DNA of 64,000 bases from Diploscapter coronatus (GCA_964036155.1 OZ038423.1:28411249-28475248), one strand, 5' to 3'. Shown: positions 48,630-62,724, counted from the stretch's first letter. Numbers and translations are program-made. The notes: generated from the letters alone by a model not told the origin.

Positions 48630-51600
48630 TTTCCATCATTTTCAATTTTTCTCCGATTCCAAAAGCGAAAGATCAAAAGTAATTTTTCAGCGAGTTTCAG
48701 AGAAAAAATGTCTGCGAAAAGAAGAAAAGAAAAAATTGAAAAGGAAAATTTATTGTTTGTGAAATTCAGAAGTCTCGAAGTTCAAACTAAACTCGAAAAT
48801 ATCTGAAAGAGTTTCGTCAGGAATTATGAAATATTTTCAAATAAGCAAGAAAAATAGATTTAAAAAATAAGACAGCTTTAGAACTTATGAAAGCTAATAA
48901 TAGAGAAAAATGGCATGAGAATGAAAACTCTTTTCGAAAACGAACAAATAGAACTAAACAAAAATCGATAATGCACCAGAAGGACAAAAGAAAGCAACGT
49001 TTTCAAGAATGCATTTTTAAATCCAAAGAAAATTTTTTAAAAAATACCATGGATACGAAGAACTTCTTTTTCGAAAGGCAAAATGAACGAATCCTTTTCT
49101 CTTTTATAGGGCCTTTTCCAAGGGAAAGAGTTTCGAAACTCGCATATGTTTCACCCTTTCTCCTTTCACAACACATCAGGGCTGTTGTTTTTCTCCTCTT
49201 CATTTTCTTTTTCTCTCATCTTTCCCGTGATCTCTCGCACATCGTAAATAAATGTAAAAGTTTCAAGCAAAGATTGAAAATTTGCTTAAATAACAAAAAA
49301 TTAGAATTGATTTGTTCAAAATTAGGATAAAAATGTTTCAGAGCACGAAAAACCTCGTAAAAATTCAAACAAATACTGATAAGGAAAAGTGTCGAAACGA
49401 CAAAATTCACGATAAAAATGAAGAAATATTTATGGTTTCAAATGTTTAGGCAATCTAATAAAAATAAGGCAAATTTAGTCTCTAACCTAATGATAAAGAA
49501 TAGGCCAACGAAAACGTTTTGCATAAACCTTGCCTAGTTTTCAAAAGTCAAAATCTGAAATGTTCTGAAACCTATCGGAGTTATTTGTCGACGTTTGAAA
49601 TGGGTTTTGATAAAGATGAGAGAGAACTCGAAAAGGAGAGATTAAAGAATTAGAGAAATTGAAAATGGCAAGAGGAGGAGACGCAGAATGAGTCAGTGGT
49701 AAATAATAGGGTCTTTGAATGTCTGGGTTCTACCGATAAACAGGACATGTCATCGGGAGAGCAGGGAAAGGTAAATAGCAAAAGAGAAATTCGCGATCAG
49801 GAACAAAAAATCATTGAAAAATTTTTAAATGTCAAGGTATAATGAAAAGCTATGAGTAACTTTTGGAATTAATGAAGATATGGATTAAGAAATGGCATTG
49901 AAGATTTGATTGTGGGTAATTGATAATTAGGAACCGCAAACTCCTCCTTTCTACAAAGTGTCTAGGTATAAAAAGTAGCTATATGAAATCCAAAAATAGG
50001 AAGCAAATCTCCTTCAAAGTTGGTGTTCACGAAAAATCACCATCAGAATCGATGAACTACCCATAAAATGGTTATTCAGTAGGAAATCTTATTAGGAAGT
50101 GCGCGTTCGCAGATGCTCGCGGGCGTTTTATACTGGAAAAACGTGTTCATTTCGCAACCTACTTCTGATGGGTTTTTCGGGCAAAAATTATTTTATTTTT
50201 CTTCATGAATATCTTAGATACATCAAAAGTCATAAGTTTGAATAGAACATTGCAGAAACTTATACATTTTGTAAAACTGTTTGCGGTCTCTATTTATAAT
50301 GAAAGAGTGAGTCATAGTTGAAAATGCGCACATACACAATTTGAACAAGTTGAGATCAAGGACGAACAAATGGCAAATGCTATTTATGGGAAAAAATGAC
50401 AGGTATTTTGGGTTGGGTTAGTAAAACTCCTTGAATTTGGCCAACAATTATCGAAAAAAAAAAATCTTTATTATCGCATTTTTGAAACATATTTAGAAAT
50501 TGGTATTTTAATGTCATTAACAACTAAATCTAACGTGAAAAAAGAGATCTTGAAAACTGAAAAAACGGTAAATTCTCATCAAATTAGAACAAGAATCATA
50601 AGCTCTTATCTGCAATTTAGCTTTCATCGAGAATAAGTGACATTCGCAAAAATCGGAATTTTCATAAATGAATGTCGGAGTCTGGAAATGGTGAATGAAA
50701 TTGTCATTTTGAATGGTCTTCAAGAATATTAGATGATTCAATACTTTTCGAATCTGAAGAAAATCAACTATTGAATCGTCTAAGATCCTTGAAATAACAT
50801 CGTGTTGTGAGAGTATGGTCGTTTCTTTCAATCTTACAAAATTTGACCTGTTATTATAGATGCTTAGCAAGGCTACAGTAATTTTTCCGTACAAAAATGT
50901 AAAACAAATGCACACACAGTAGAGATTCAAACCTATAAAAATTAGGTTATGAATTAAAAACCCATGTTAAAGGATAGAACTCAAAACAAGCTAACCTAAT
51001 TTTAGCAAGTCTGAATTCAGAATCATTTAGCTACCCTCAACTTCACACCGCAATGGCACAAAATAAGGTCGTCCAATCAGAAGAAAGTAAACCGTTTCAG
51101 AAAAGCTAACCGGCAATTTTTCCAAAACAACGATACAGAATGACGATGAAATCTAACAATTTGAAAAAAAAACTTTAGAAATTCTGGAATTTAATAAATT
51201 AGATAAGCATTGAGTCTGTAACAATTATTTTGACCAGGAATCATTTTGACTAAAGAAAAGAGCAGTTTTAATTAGTCTTTAATTCCACATGAAGATCAAG
51301 CTTTGGCCAAGTCTAAACATGAAAATTAGGCATAGAAACGAATTTCAGACATAATTTGACGCCTTTTTCGGGAATTTTAAATGAACTCGATAGAGCGTCA
51401 TAAAATATTGATTACATGAATTTTTCCAGGATTTTCGAGAAAATATCAAAGATATCGCGGTATTCCAGGGCAAACGCAACATTTCTTGTCCGAAATCGTA
51501 TTCAATATAGCGTCGTTGTTATTGTTCAAAGCCATTTGAAGGTTTCGGGATAATTTTGCTGGATCATTCCGCCTGAAAAGCTCATCTATCATGTGTTCGT

Positions 51601-51682
51601 AAACTATTTGATTAATTATTCTTAGCTGCTATTGTGAAATTTTCCTTTCATATTTAGCTAAATTATCTAACTTTCGACACAG
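48630..51682. other. Intergenic region between DUF4139 gene and OSGIN
   Basis: This holds the promoter of the DUF4139 gene and the downstream flank of OSGIN. The plus frame at 48887-49330 (147 codons) and the minus frame at 50517-50930 (TTG start) have AT-rich third positions and no motif, so I do not call them genes. A pyrimidine-rich patch lies at 49150-49230 on the plus strand. No repeat other than the adjacent MITE-like element was recognised. Confidence 0.5.
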
Positions 51683-51868
51683 ACCTAGGGAGTACTTTCG
51701 TCAGACGAAAAAATATCCGGAGAGTAGGTCGCAGAAGCGAAATTTACGTTTTGACTCATGATGAATGGAGAACATTTTTGAAAATTTTAGGTTAGAAGCA
51801 CAAAATTGCACAGGAAATATTATAAGGGGTAGATCGCAAGTGATCGCTAACGAACGTCTTCCCTAGGT
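51683..51868. mobile_element. MITE-like element with CCTAGG ends, copy 2
   Basis: The element begins acctaggg and ends ccctaggt, which are perfect inverted ends. The inward arms are also related: gtactttcgtcag then gtaggtcgcag on the left, and gtagatcgcaag then cgaacgtcttccc on the right. The interior of about 90 bases is AT-rich and non-coding. A shorter relative sits at 3126-3204 in the opposite orientation. The structure fits a non-autonomous DNA transposon. Confidence 0.55.
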
Positions 51869-51905
51869 TTAGTTTTAAATAATTTATAACAAATGGAATT
51901 ATGTT

Positions 51906-54900
51906 TTAAAAGCAATTAGAATTTTTCACAAGGCGTATTCTACAAAACGTTGAAATATCGTACCTAATCTGTTTCTTCAACCTCTGCACGACATCCAAAC
52001 AGCCCCCAACGAGGTATCTAACGAAGTGGTCTCCCGACAGAGCGCCTGCAGAGAGCAGTGTCTCGTCCTGCACGCTACAGTAATCTCCGTCGAAGGTGAA
52101 TTTGCCGTGGAGCAGGGTGGAAGTGTCAGTGGTGCGACCGATACAAACCGCTAAGAGACCGTAGGATTCCTAAAATTGCTACTTGAGTTTTTAATTAAAC
52201 TAAAGAAATATTGAACAAATCAAGTGGCTGGTCAAATAAACTTTTATGAATAAATTTTGAAACCTATTTGAATGAGTGATTTTTTTAATTTTTAAATTAG
52301 GTATATTTCAACTCCTTTCTTACACGAAACGATTTGTAAGGACATTCACACGACTAAACTATTCATTGAAAAACTTGATAATATATAGTGCTATTTTGGA
52401 ACCTATTCAAAAATTTAACCTTTCAGAAATTTACCTCTTTTTCTCCTTTAGGGTAGTTGATTCTGAGCCTGTGTTGATCGACTTTGGTAACAGTTGCATT
52501 GGTGATTCTTTCATACAATGGGTTCGTCTCTCTGCCGATCATCAATCGATAGATCTCGTGGTAGTCCGTGTAATGAACCGCTGATAGACGGGAGAGGAGG
52601 ATGTCTAAATATATTTTCTTACTTTTTAATTTTCGCAAGTTTTAGATATGCTTCAGAAGTTGCGTGCATACTCAGAATGACATTGTTTTTCAACATGAAT
52701 TCTTTGATCCATAATTTCGAAAAGAAAAAAAATACATCAAAAACCTAAATAGTGTATGTTTTAGAAAATCGACATTTAATGTTGATGATGGAAAGTTTGA
52801 TAAAGATAAATGAATGAAAATAAAAATAAAGGAATCCAAGAATCGTACTTCTCAATTGCCGTTCATTTCTTCTGATGACATGCAGAACAGGGATTTCCCT
52901 TTGAAGGCAGTGGCGGATGACGTCGGCAGAGGAAATCCCATCTCCGACAACCACGACTCGGGATGTCGTTGAGCCTTGTGTGTATTCCTTCCCTTTCATA
53001 GTATCCATTGCTAGTCGTTTCTTCATCGATGGAACATCATAGACGATGTTGCGGCAATTTTCTTCCTCAGGTAGCTGAAGACTTGAAGAGTGAATCTTCT
53101 AATTTATGAGTCGAAACTCAGAAAATGCAATGAAAAAGAACGTTTTTAACATCGATATGGAGTTGTTTGAAACACGCACTAATTAAATTTTCTTGCGTGA
53201 ACATTCCTTAAAAGTTCTCTTCGCTTGCAACAAAGTTTTGAAGCTAATTTCAAATAACAATTAAATGGAACTCCTACCCCAAGCATTTTCGGGATCGTTT
53301 TGCCTGACGCCAAAATGACGTATCGAGCGGTTAACGATAATCTTCTTCCATCAGAATGACGACCTTCGACGAGCCAAAGTGAACCGTGCTTCTGAAAATA
53401 AATCTTTAAAATTCGAAAATATAGAAAAGGGAAAATATTGCACTTCTTCATGGTATATATTTAGTTCAATTTTTCCTAGACTCTACTCATTTTATTCCGA
53501 AAGTTCACAAATTACCCGTTTTACTGGGTTGTTGACTTTTCACTTTTTCGTCCATTTTATGATCGAAAAATGTCGAAGTGTCAAATTTTCATTGGTTGAA
53601 GGTGTCCAGAATGCGTCAAAGAATTCAAAGTTTGACGCAAGAAATGAGTAATTCGTCATTTATGAAGGTTAAAAGTACGTGCCATTTTTCCAACTTAAAG
53701 ATAGGAGGAATTACAGTAGTCGAGAAGCCTCATCTTCAGAAATTTTAATTCACGATGAAAATAGCGTGAAGATCAACTAACTTTCCAAAATTTATCTTGT
53801 GTTAGAGTAAATTATCATTCTAATTGTAAGACACTAAATTTATTAAAATCAAAAGACACAAAACTTTTAGGGAAAGAAAGAGCTGGCTAATTCATTCTAA
53901 TTTTGCAAGCTATAAAAAAGAAATAAAATTACCGTAATCGAAGTAACTCGAGCATGCGTCTCGAAATTTCGTCGAATACCGAGCGTGTCGGCATACCATC
54001 GCATGTACGCGACATAGAGAGCGGCGGGGATTCTGAAAATTTACACCTCATATTTTAAAGGCAAAAAGACAAGTTTGTATGTTTCAAAATTCGCTCATAT
54101 GAAGTTTTCAAACACGAATACCGCCAATTTCATATGCCAATCAGACCAAAAATAGCGATAAAAATGTAAAAATAGTCGAGTTAAAAATTTAATTATGATG
54201 ATGGGAAATAAATTTACCTAGCCATTTCTGCCTCTCGACCCAAATAATCCGCCACTCCATAACCGGGCAAATCCAGCCATTGTGCGAAGGAAACCGCCAA
54301 CATCTGAAAATAATTTTCATTATTTTTCAAATTTACCGATTTTTTCTTGCAAAGTTCTTCGATTTCGAAACTCTTCAAACAGTTCTCTCAGTCTGTTTAC
54401 TCATACCCAAGAATATTGTGTTTTTGACTTTTTCCCACGAAATTCTTTCTAAGATTTGAGAGTTTTCCCAAGAATTTCAAATATCTTAAACAGTTTTTAA
54501 TTCTTATTCTTTAGCGTTAGAGATAGATTTCCCGGAACCCTCTTATCGGATCAAATTTTTGAGAACCCCTCGTGGAGCCTCGAAGAAAAGTTTGAAGGTT
54601 TACAAAACTCTCAATGCAAATAGAAGAAGGCCGCTGAACAAAGATGAAAGCTGATCTGATGGCAGGGAATATGGCAGACGGTTTAAAGTACCTATGCTTC
54701 GACAAGAGATGGAGGGATTTTCGAATGGCATGAGAAGAGCTAAAATCATTTTGCAGACAAAGCAAGGAGGGTAGCACGATGATAATCGTATTTGTCAGCA
54801 AATTTGTGCGAGATTAATCTTGGGTTTTGGAGATTTCGAAATGGAATTTGTAGTTATTATGAGAAGAAATAGATGAGGATATTATTATTATTACTCAATT

Positions 54901-57900
54901 TCCCAATTCTGATTCATGGAAATTTTTAAGCTTAGAAGTCATCTGAAAATTGTTGATTCAAATAGGCAAAAGTTTAAATTCCAGCTAATATCGTTATTTT
55001 TGAAGATCTTGGAAAATAATCAAATTACACAAACTACAAAAATTCTGAATGATGTCAAATTGAAGGATCAAAATAATTGCACGGACAAATTGGAGATATT
55101 AGGAAAAAATGCCACCTCAGGATCATAGCTATTCCAGCTGCCTCCGATCTCCGTGTCGCCCAAAACGACGTGGGGAATTTCCCTCGATGAATCGATCTCC
55201 CATTGCAAACAGCTCGGACCCGCTTCGCCCAAGTCGGCACCTGAAAATTCGGATTTTCTAGGATTTTGTAACTGGATAAATTTAGGCATTTTCTAACTTT
55301 TTGCATTAACTCACTAAAAACTGTCGAAAAATCCGAATTTCGAGAAGAAACGTGAAAATCAGCTTTTTATCGCGAATTAATAAAATTCCTACCTGGCCTA
55401 ACGAGTGAATCATACAGCGCGGCAATCGGTCGATTCGCCCCACCATATTCATTGATGTCATCGGCCCAGGATAAGTCCTGAAATTATCCATTTCAAAACC
55501 ATCTTCTTTATCTTTACAGGTTCGTCCCAATGTCTACCGTTTGAGAAGTCAAGCTTTGAATTGAATATGCAGTTTTATCTGTTTATGTGAATGAGTAATA
55601 CTCAGGTATAAGTTTCGTTATTGCGAATTACAAGAGTAGACTCGAACCAGTTTTATTCTAGTGTTCATGAAACCAATTTTTATCATGATTCCTTGAAATT
55701 CTGCTTCCTTTGTTTATTTCTGATAAGAATTGCTGAGTGTTCAAAAGACTCTTGGTGCCATTGAAGAATTCGATGATTTCTCAAAGAAAATACGTTTTGG
55801 GTGTAAACTCTAAATGGAAAGATTTTGTAATAAATAGAGCATCACATGATTTAAAGTTATGAAATAAATTAATTCGAATGATTATTCGTTAATGTTTCAG
55901 CATTTATTTAGTTTTGACACTCATCTATTTGTAATCATTTCACTCTATCATGCATTGCTTCCAAATCACATCATTTGTATTCCAACTTTTATGCTTTTCG
56001 AAATTCTTTTCGATAAGCACAACTTGACTACAATTTTTTGCGAAAATTTGCTTCCTCGGCACAAAATCTATGCGTAATCTGGATTTTTAATGTTTTGAGA
56101 AATGCGAAAGAATTGAAAATTTTCGAATTTTAGACGAAAACCCTGAATAATGAATGAATGGCCTGCACTTGTGGTTAGCAACCAATGTCCGTAGATTCAC
56201 TAGAGAATTTTTGAAAAATGAAAAATTGGCTAGATTTGTTTCCAGCTTTGAGTGCCTTTCTCTTTAGATAATATTTAAAAAGCTAGCAAAAATAATAAAT
56301 TTCGAAAATTCATTAAAAATTTGTCGGAAATTTCGATCTCGTTACTTTTCACCTGATTTGTCAGCATTTCGAGCACCGGCAAAAATCTTTAGCTCTCGAA
56401 AAACGAGCAAATGCTCTTATTTTGGAACATTTTTCGAGTAATCGCTTTAAGAGATCAAAAATTACATGTCCAAATTGCGAATACACACCAGAAAATCACC
56501 AAAAATGATTATAGGCTATTCTTTCTTTTTCCGAAAGGAAACGATTATCGGTAATTTAGTCCTGGTTTTCGTGTTCTTGATAGGCAATTTTTTCTTGTCC
56601 ATAGATGGGTTAAAATAATAAAATATTCAAGATTTTTTCTTCGATTCTTCATAAAGTGTCATCTTGGGCTTTTATATCTTTTATTTCATAGGACCAAAAG
56701 TTCTAAATCAAACTACAAGATTTGAAAGGCTCTCTAGGTTAACCCATTCATTTCTATGACCTCTGACTTTTCGGTCATCACATGGCAAAATGCCGACCTA
56801 AAGCACTATTTTCTGGACCTTTCCCAAAATTTTTAAGTTCAATTTGAGGATTTTCGGGTTCGAATTTCGAAACCTTTTCCGAATTTTCTAGTCGACGGAA
56901 TTTGAAGTGAGACATCGTAAACTGAAGAGAAAGAAGAGTTGGCTATCTTGCAAGTCAAAAAAGATAACTTTTCGAAGATTGAAAACGAAAACAATCCAAA
57001 ATAAGGCATCAAAAATCGGAATCAAACGTAAATTTTTACTCAATTTTGATGCAAGATTTCTCATTTTGCAATCATTTTCAGTAATTCCCATGTGAATTAA
57101 AATTTATCACTTTGAATGCAAAAATCGTATCATTGATCGTTTTTCCTTCATCAAAAACTATTTTAAAGATTTCATATCATTTTCATTTAGTCTAGATAGT
57201 TTGACCTAAATTTTCAAAAAATCATATCAAGGTCGAAAAGTAAAAATCCAATTAATTTTTTGCAATGAAATTTCATGTTTTGCAACGTTTGCGTGGAAAT
57301 ATCTACGATTTGAAAACAAGAGGTTAGAAAAAATGAAAACAGACGGAAAACAACATGTGAGCTCAGAAAAATCTCGAGAAAATCCAGCCCTGGCACCAAA
57401 TTTTCTCTCAATTTTGACTTTTTAGCCGTTCTCTGAGGTTTATCTTGTGTTTTGTAAATAAACAACTTGTGCATGATAAGAATAAGATGCGCTTTCAAGA
57501 TATTTTCCGTGACGATTACTATAATTTCTTGCAAAATCTAGTTTTCTGTTGATATTTTGCACGAAAAATAGCATATTCTTGAACTTTTGTACTCATGCGG
57601 TAAATATGTATTTATGACCTGATAATTTTCTGTCAAAATGCACTTGAATATTGTCAAAATAGTGCAAAATGGGTCCATTTTATGACATTATTTGCCAATG
57701 AAACTATCGAGGTGAATAACTTTACGATCTTACTCATGTGATAAAATGCTATTTTGTTCGCATTGTAAATTACTAAAATGTCAACATTACATCATTTTCA
57801 TTTTAGTCAGGAAAAAATTGTTTCTAAAATTGAGTATCAAATTTGTCTAAATTTTTCAAGTTATAAAAAATTCGTACAATTTCATTACTTTTCGCAAGAG

Positions 57901-60900
57901 CGCTTTCGTCACACTTTTCCCAGTGAAATTCGAGGTTTCCAAGTGCCCGTTTAGGGCGATTTCCTAGGCACTTTTGCATCGATGTTCTGACCACAAATCC
58001 CATATCCAGTTTCAGTTTTAGATGTTCTGTCTTTTTCATAGAAAATGCCAATGAGCATGTGATTTGCATCGTGACATCAAATGAATCACAAGATGCATTT
58101 TGGAAGAATATTCTAATTTTCTAGACTTTGCCAGTAAATTTTAAAGGGCAGGAAACTTTCATGGTATCAAAGTGTGCAGAAGCGTGATGTTAAGGCGGAT
58201 TCATTGAAGTATATTTTCTTGACAAAAATTGATTTTTTTTTCAAAAGATAGATGATCAAATCAAATAAAAACCACAGAAACATTTCTTATTCAAATGCTC
58301 TTTTCGAAACCAAGTTGATTCATGCCTTTCGAAAATGTGCTCTCATATTGATCGATAGATATCGAGAAATTGCTTTGAATGATGAAATTTTGCATGTTTT
58401 CAATCATCGATATTTTTAGAAAATGTTCATTTCTGCTACTTTTCCTAAAACTAATTAGTTATGCAGTGAACGAAGATCTCTTACGTTCCAAAAGAGTAAC
58501 TTCTAAAAGGAGCGAGCGTGATAAAATATGACAGATAGGGATATTTTAATATAGAAAACATGCAAAATCCTCTTCCTATGCTAAAACATAGGAGCAGAAA
58601 AACGTCTTGATTATCAAAATGTTGCTTTTCATAGATCAGAAATGTATTTCATACTGAAAATCTTGCAACAACCTTTCGTCATATGTTAAAGGATAGAGCG
58701 AAAATGCAGGCTGGGATACTTTTATTATTGATCTTCAAATATCTTGAAGGTGATCATATCGGCGGTGCTTTAGAATATCATATGATTGCATGTCTTTGGC
58801 AAAGATCAGATTGGATAATACGATATCACGAAAGAACGAGGATATGTAAATATTGTAAAACTTATAGAAATCGAGGTCAAAGGTCGAAAATCATATCATT
58901 TTAGAGATATTTTAGCCCCATAATTTTCTTCAAATTTTTTTTCGGTTTTTAAAGAAAATGCTATCATTTTCCTTACTGCAAGTTTGGTCGCTCTTTAGAG
59001 AAAAAATAATATACAAAAATTTATCGCCTTTTGTATTTTTATCCCCTCAAGCAGAATAGTCATTCTATCACGAGTAAGCCTATTCATCGTAAATTTTACG
59101 ACCTCCTGACAAAAATTTGACCCCGAGAAACAAAGTATTCGTGCTCTTTAATTTTTCACGTATTTGGACGTTTGCAAGCCGTTAAAAATTTGCTTGCCTA
59201 GTGAAAAAAGATAAATGGAGAAGAGAACGTACTGGAAATGTCCCTACAGCACAAATATTTCGACTGCTTATCAGAGATTAGAATTTCTTGTCTCTGAAAA
59301 GCCGGAGAAAGACGGTTCATGCGCGTTCCATGTGCTTGAAATTTCACTATTATTCCTAAAAAATTCAACATATCTAATATGTTCTAGACAAAAATTTAAG
59401 TTCATAATATATGGGGTAGAGATAAGTTTGAAAAAAAATCGAAAAAGAAATTCCCCAAAAATCAGGAGAGTCAGAATTCAAATTTTATTCCATTTCTGAG
59501 TTCATAGCACAAAATCTATGAAATTTTGTGTGCATTGCAGTATTTCTTGCAAATTTTGCGTGTGGGTTTGATAAATAATGAGACACCAGACAAAAAGTGC
59601 AAGAATTTGAACCGAGCCCAAACAGTTGTGGGTTTGACATCGGAAAGAGGGAAAAGCTATTTTTAACTTGAACCCAACTGTGTCCTCTGCTCTGTCTCGA
59701 TTTCAACTGATAGTGAGCACAAATGTTACATCATTCCTGAGACAGACATCCGGAAAAATTTTAGGGGGTGAGGAAGGACCGAGAGAGCACTGGAAAGGTA
59801 GAGTATAGAAGAAGAGGTGATAGATAGAGCAATATCTAGAAAGGAAGAGAATCAGAAAAGATGAAAAATAGTAATATCAGGAGAATAAAAGGAAAGATGG
59901 AATAGACGAGAGATAGAAGAATTATGAGAGAAGAAAAGAATCCAAGAAATTGAAAAAGCGCCAAGGAAAGTGTTAGCAGAATGTGTGTGCGCACCCACTT
60001 GCTGTCTCCCTGCGGGGCGAGTAAGCTGGTGCCAGTCCAGAGAACGATGAAACGATGAGCCTAGGCGGAAAGTCAGAGAAAGAAGTCTGGAAAAATAGCC
60101 CACATGAAAGAAATAATGTTGCAGGACTACTCATCAACTTATTTACAGCGCTTGCAAAGTAGTGTTGTAAGGGAGAGAAAGTACTGATAAATGGAGGCAG
60201 CATCAAATATGAAAAGCAATTTTAAAAATAAATATTGTTTTAGATATATTGCGATCTAGCAGAATTGCTCATTTGTAGCGCTTGTAAAGTAATTTTGCAG
60301 AAAAAATGAATGAATGATAAAGTTCGAAAAAATGCTCTACCCTTGAAAGATTACTTACTACAGAATTTGCAAGGTTATTCTAGATGATAGAAAAAGCAAA
60401 AAAAATGAAATGTGTGCACTTTATGAGCAAAATTTCAAGGAACCAATAAACTTTGAAAGAAAAATAGATAATAGCAATACTGACCTGATCGATTAACGAT
60501 TCGGCGGGTTCAGGAGAAAGTCTTCCATCGATGACTGGATTGGGATGTCGCGATTCGGGATTGTAGAACGGAATCAGACCCGACAGGAAGGCAGACAGGG
60601 ATAAACCAGCTGGTCCATTCCCTTAAATTTCGAGAATAGTATATTGGACAATTGGATTGAGAACGATTTTGAAATCCACAAAAATTATTTTATTTTCAGA
60701 ATAATAAGAAAACCGAATACGCTGAAAATTTTAGTATGGAAATGCTTCAGGATGCATTTCTTTCGCGCATATTCGATACGTTCCCAAATAACCTTTAAAT
60801 GTCTATAGATTAGATTATTTCAGCCCTGCTGCTTCTCGTCATAGAATAGAAAAATTTACAAAAAAAATCCACGAAGTTATATTCTGATTTTCATCGTTTC

Positions 60901-62240
60901 ATTTGTTTGCTCTATCCAGTGAAATTAGATATCTTTTCATATCTAACATATCTAGCTCTCAATGCGAGCGCGTCGTTTGATTATTTAGGGAAAATTGAAC
61001 AGAGCTTGGGGGAAAAGAGAATTTCTACGTCTCTCAAAATTTGCTTCTATTTCTCACTCATCAATAAGCTGGTGCGGGAAAATAGCTGCAAGGGGATTTG
61101 GGGAAGCCTTTTCCCTTCACAGAAGAGAGGAGTTCTGCCTCGAAAAGGAAAAGATCTCTGTTCTAGGGGACTCACGAGAGGTTTTCCAAAGAAGATCAAT
61201 GAGATTTAGAGAACCTTAAAATAACGAGGAATTAGGAAAATTGCGAAATGTTTAGCAAATTTTCGATCAATTTAAAAAGTAGGAAGAAGTCTGATGAGAA
61301 CGGTAGAATTCCAATCAAATTATCTTTCGGAAAAGCTTGGCGAAAATGTAGAAATTTTAAAACCTATTCGCTAAATTTTCAATTTCGTATCATTAAAAAA
61401 ATAAATCAATTTTTCAAAGTATTCAGTTCTTCTAAAAATTTCCGTATTGCGTAACCTATTCGCCCTAGGCGTTTTTCTCCACGCGATTGTTTTGACTGGC
61501 CCCGAAAATCTCCACGCTTCGCAGGGTTAGTTCATCGTATTTTCAATGGAATCGCTGCAGTGTTGGGTGTGAGACGCAAAAAAGATTGGATCGCCACACT
61601 TTCACTATGAACTAAAGAAAAGAAGGAGGAAAAATATATAGCAATCAGATGTAACGATAATCTGTCAAGCTAAAGATAACAGAAAAGAATTTCGAAATCA
61701 TGAAATACCATGGAAAGTGAGAGATTCAAGAAATAAGAAAGAAAGATCTAGAAATTATAGGAAATCTTGAGAAACCATAAAAAGGATAAAGAAAACAGTA
61801 GGAGATTGAGAAATAAGAAAAATACAAAGAAAATAGAATGAGAAGTGAAGAGAGCGAACAGACGCAAAGAACCAGCTTTTCGTTGAAACAATTCTCTGAA
61901 GGGACACATGGAACATTGCTATGAAAATATCTATGCCGTCACTTTGTGAACGTGTCAAATGACTGATAAATTTGGACTTTGACGTAATTTTGGCGGATTG
62001 TCAGACGGTATGTTTCACGGAAGTAATAAGTTTCGCGCGTGCGCTCTCAACCTAAGATAATGATAAAATGGTCGCGAAAAGATAAATCAAATTGCTGCAA
62101 AAAGACTACAAGAAAGATTCCGGAAGAATGATTAATTTTCAACATTTTTCAAGAAGATAATAAAATAAAAAGAAAATTAAATTTTTTTTAAATCGTAAAA
62201 GCCTACCGATGACACAGACTTGCGTGTCGGGCTTGTCCAT
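51906..62240 (-). CDS. OSGIN-like FAD/NADPH monooxygenase
   Basis: A flavin-dependent monooxygenase-type protein related to oxidative stress induced growth inhibitor 1/2. Exons: 62240-62207, 60621-60485, 55477-55393, 55240-55116, 54303-54218, 54032-53933, 53391-53278, 53074-52849, 52604-52435, 52169-51906; 446 residues with consistent phase. The N-terminal FAD Rossmann motif is [14 protein letters not shown] (G12-N-G-P-A-G17). Family segments include [33 protein letters not shown], and [18 protein letters not shown] second dinucleotide-binding motif, [12 protein letters not shown], is at residues 267-278. The C-terminus has [15 protein letters not shown]. The last exon could instead use a GTACGA donor about 85 bases before the stop; no further exon was seen. 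The first exon encodes only 11 residues and is 1.6 kb from the second. The length is slightly shorter than the vertebrate proteins, and substrate and partner are unknown. Confidence 0.9.
55478..60484 (-). other. 5.0-kb OSGIN intron
   Basis: This intron splits the coding sequence just after the N-terminal FAD-binding region. It is mostly AT-rich non-coding DNA. The plus strand is purine-rich around 59760-59960, followed by a GC-richer patch (59980-60060) resembling the sequence upstream of the gene's first exon. An imperfect direct repeat of about 29 bases occurs at 60142-60170 and 60272-60300 (shared core agcgcttg, then aaagta). Open frames are short and without motif. Confidence 0.5.
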
Positions 62241-62700
62241 GTAGCCTTTCACAGCTTTTCTGCGGCTTGTTCCGCGCTGATCCGACCTGACCCACGCTGT
62301 TCCGCTTCGATCCGCGTGCGGCTGTTCCGGCTCTCTCCGACGTTCGGTGCGGCGGAGTTGCAGAACGCGCGAGCTGACCAAACTGCTGAAAGAAGGCCCT
62401 TTGCAAGGGGATGCCTGCGGGGAGAGAGGGTAGCAGGAAGGCGGGGCTCGGGTGAGAGAAGCCGAAAATGAGAGAAGACGAAGGAAACCGAGAGAAACGA
62501 GAAAGAAACACGAAATAGAAGGGGGAATGAAGAGAGTAGAAGAAAAGAAATAAGCGACGAAAAAGAACTAAGCAAAGGGGAAAGAGAGAGGAAACGGAAG
62601 AGAGCTGAGAAAAAGAGAGCGAGAGAGCATGATAAATGGAGAGCGCAGAGAAGGAGAGATGCACTCAAAACTGACTGACATGCAAAGAAGTGGAATGGGA
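62241..62700 (-). promoter_or_regulatory. OSGIN leader and probable promoter
   Basis: The first 145 bases upstream of the OSGIN ATG are GC-rich, and TTCTTTCAG ending at 62386 is a possible splice acceptor. Beyond this, 62452-62660 is almost pure pyrimidine on the sense strand. This composition, next to a known start, suggests the 5'UTR and core promoter. No TATA box was identified. Confidence 0.4.
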
Positions 62701-62724
62701 GAAAAGGACTGATTCAGAGAAGGA

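Noticed and set aside
48887..49330. 147-codon plus frame upstream of the DUF4139 gene
   Set aside because: AT-rich codons, homopolymer Lys and Phe runs, and no recognisable domain.
50517..50930. 137-codon minus frame between OSGIN and the DUF4139 gene
   Set aside because: It starts at TTG, its only internal ATG is near the end, and composition matches non-coding DNA.
62203..62664. 153-codon minus frame over the OSGIN promoter
   Set aside because: It is in a different frame from the OSGIN first exon and consists of Ser/Leu/Phe runs from the pyrimidine tract.
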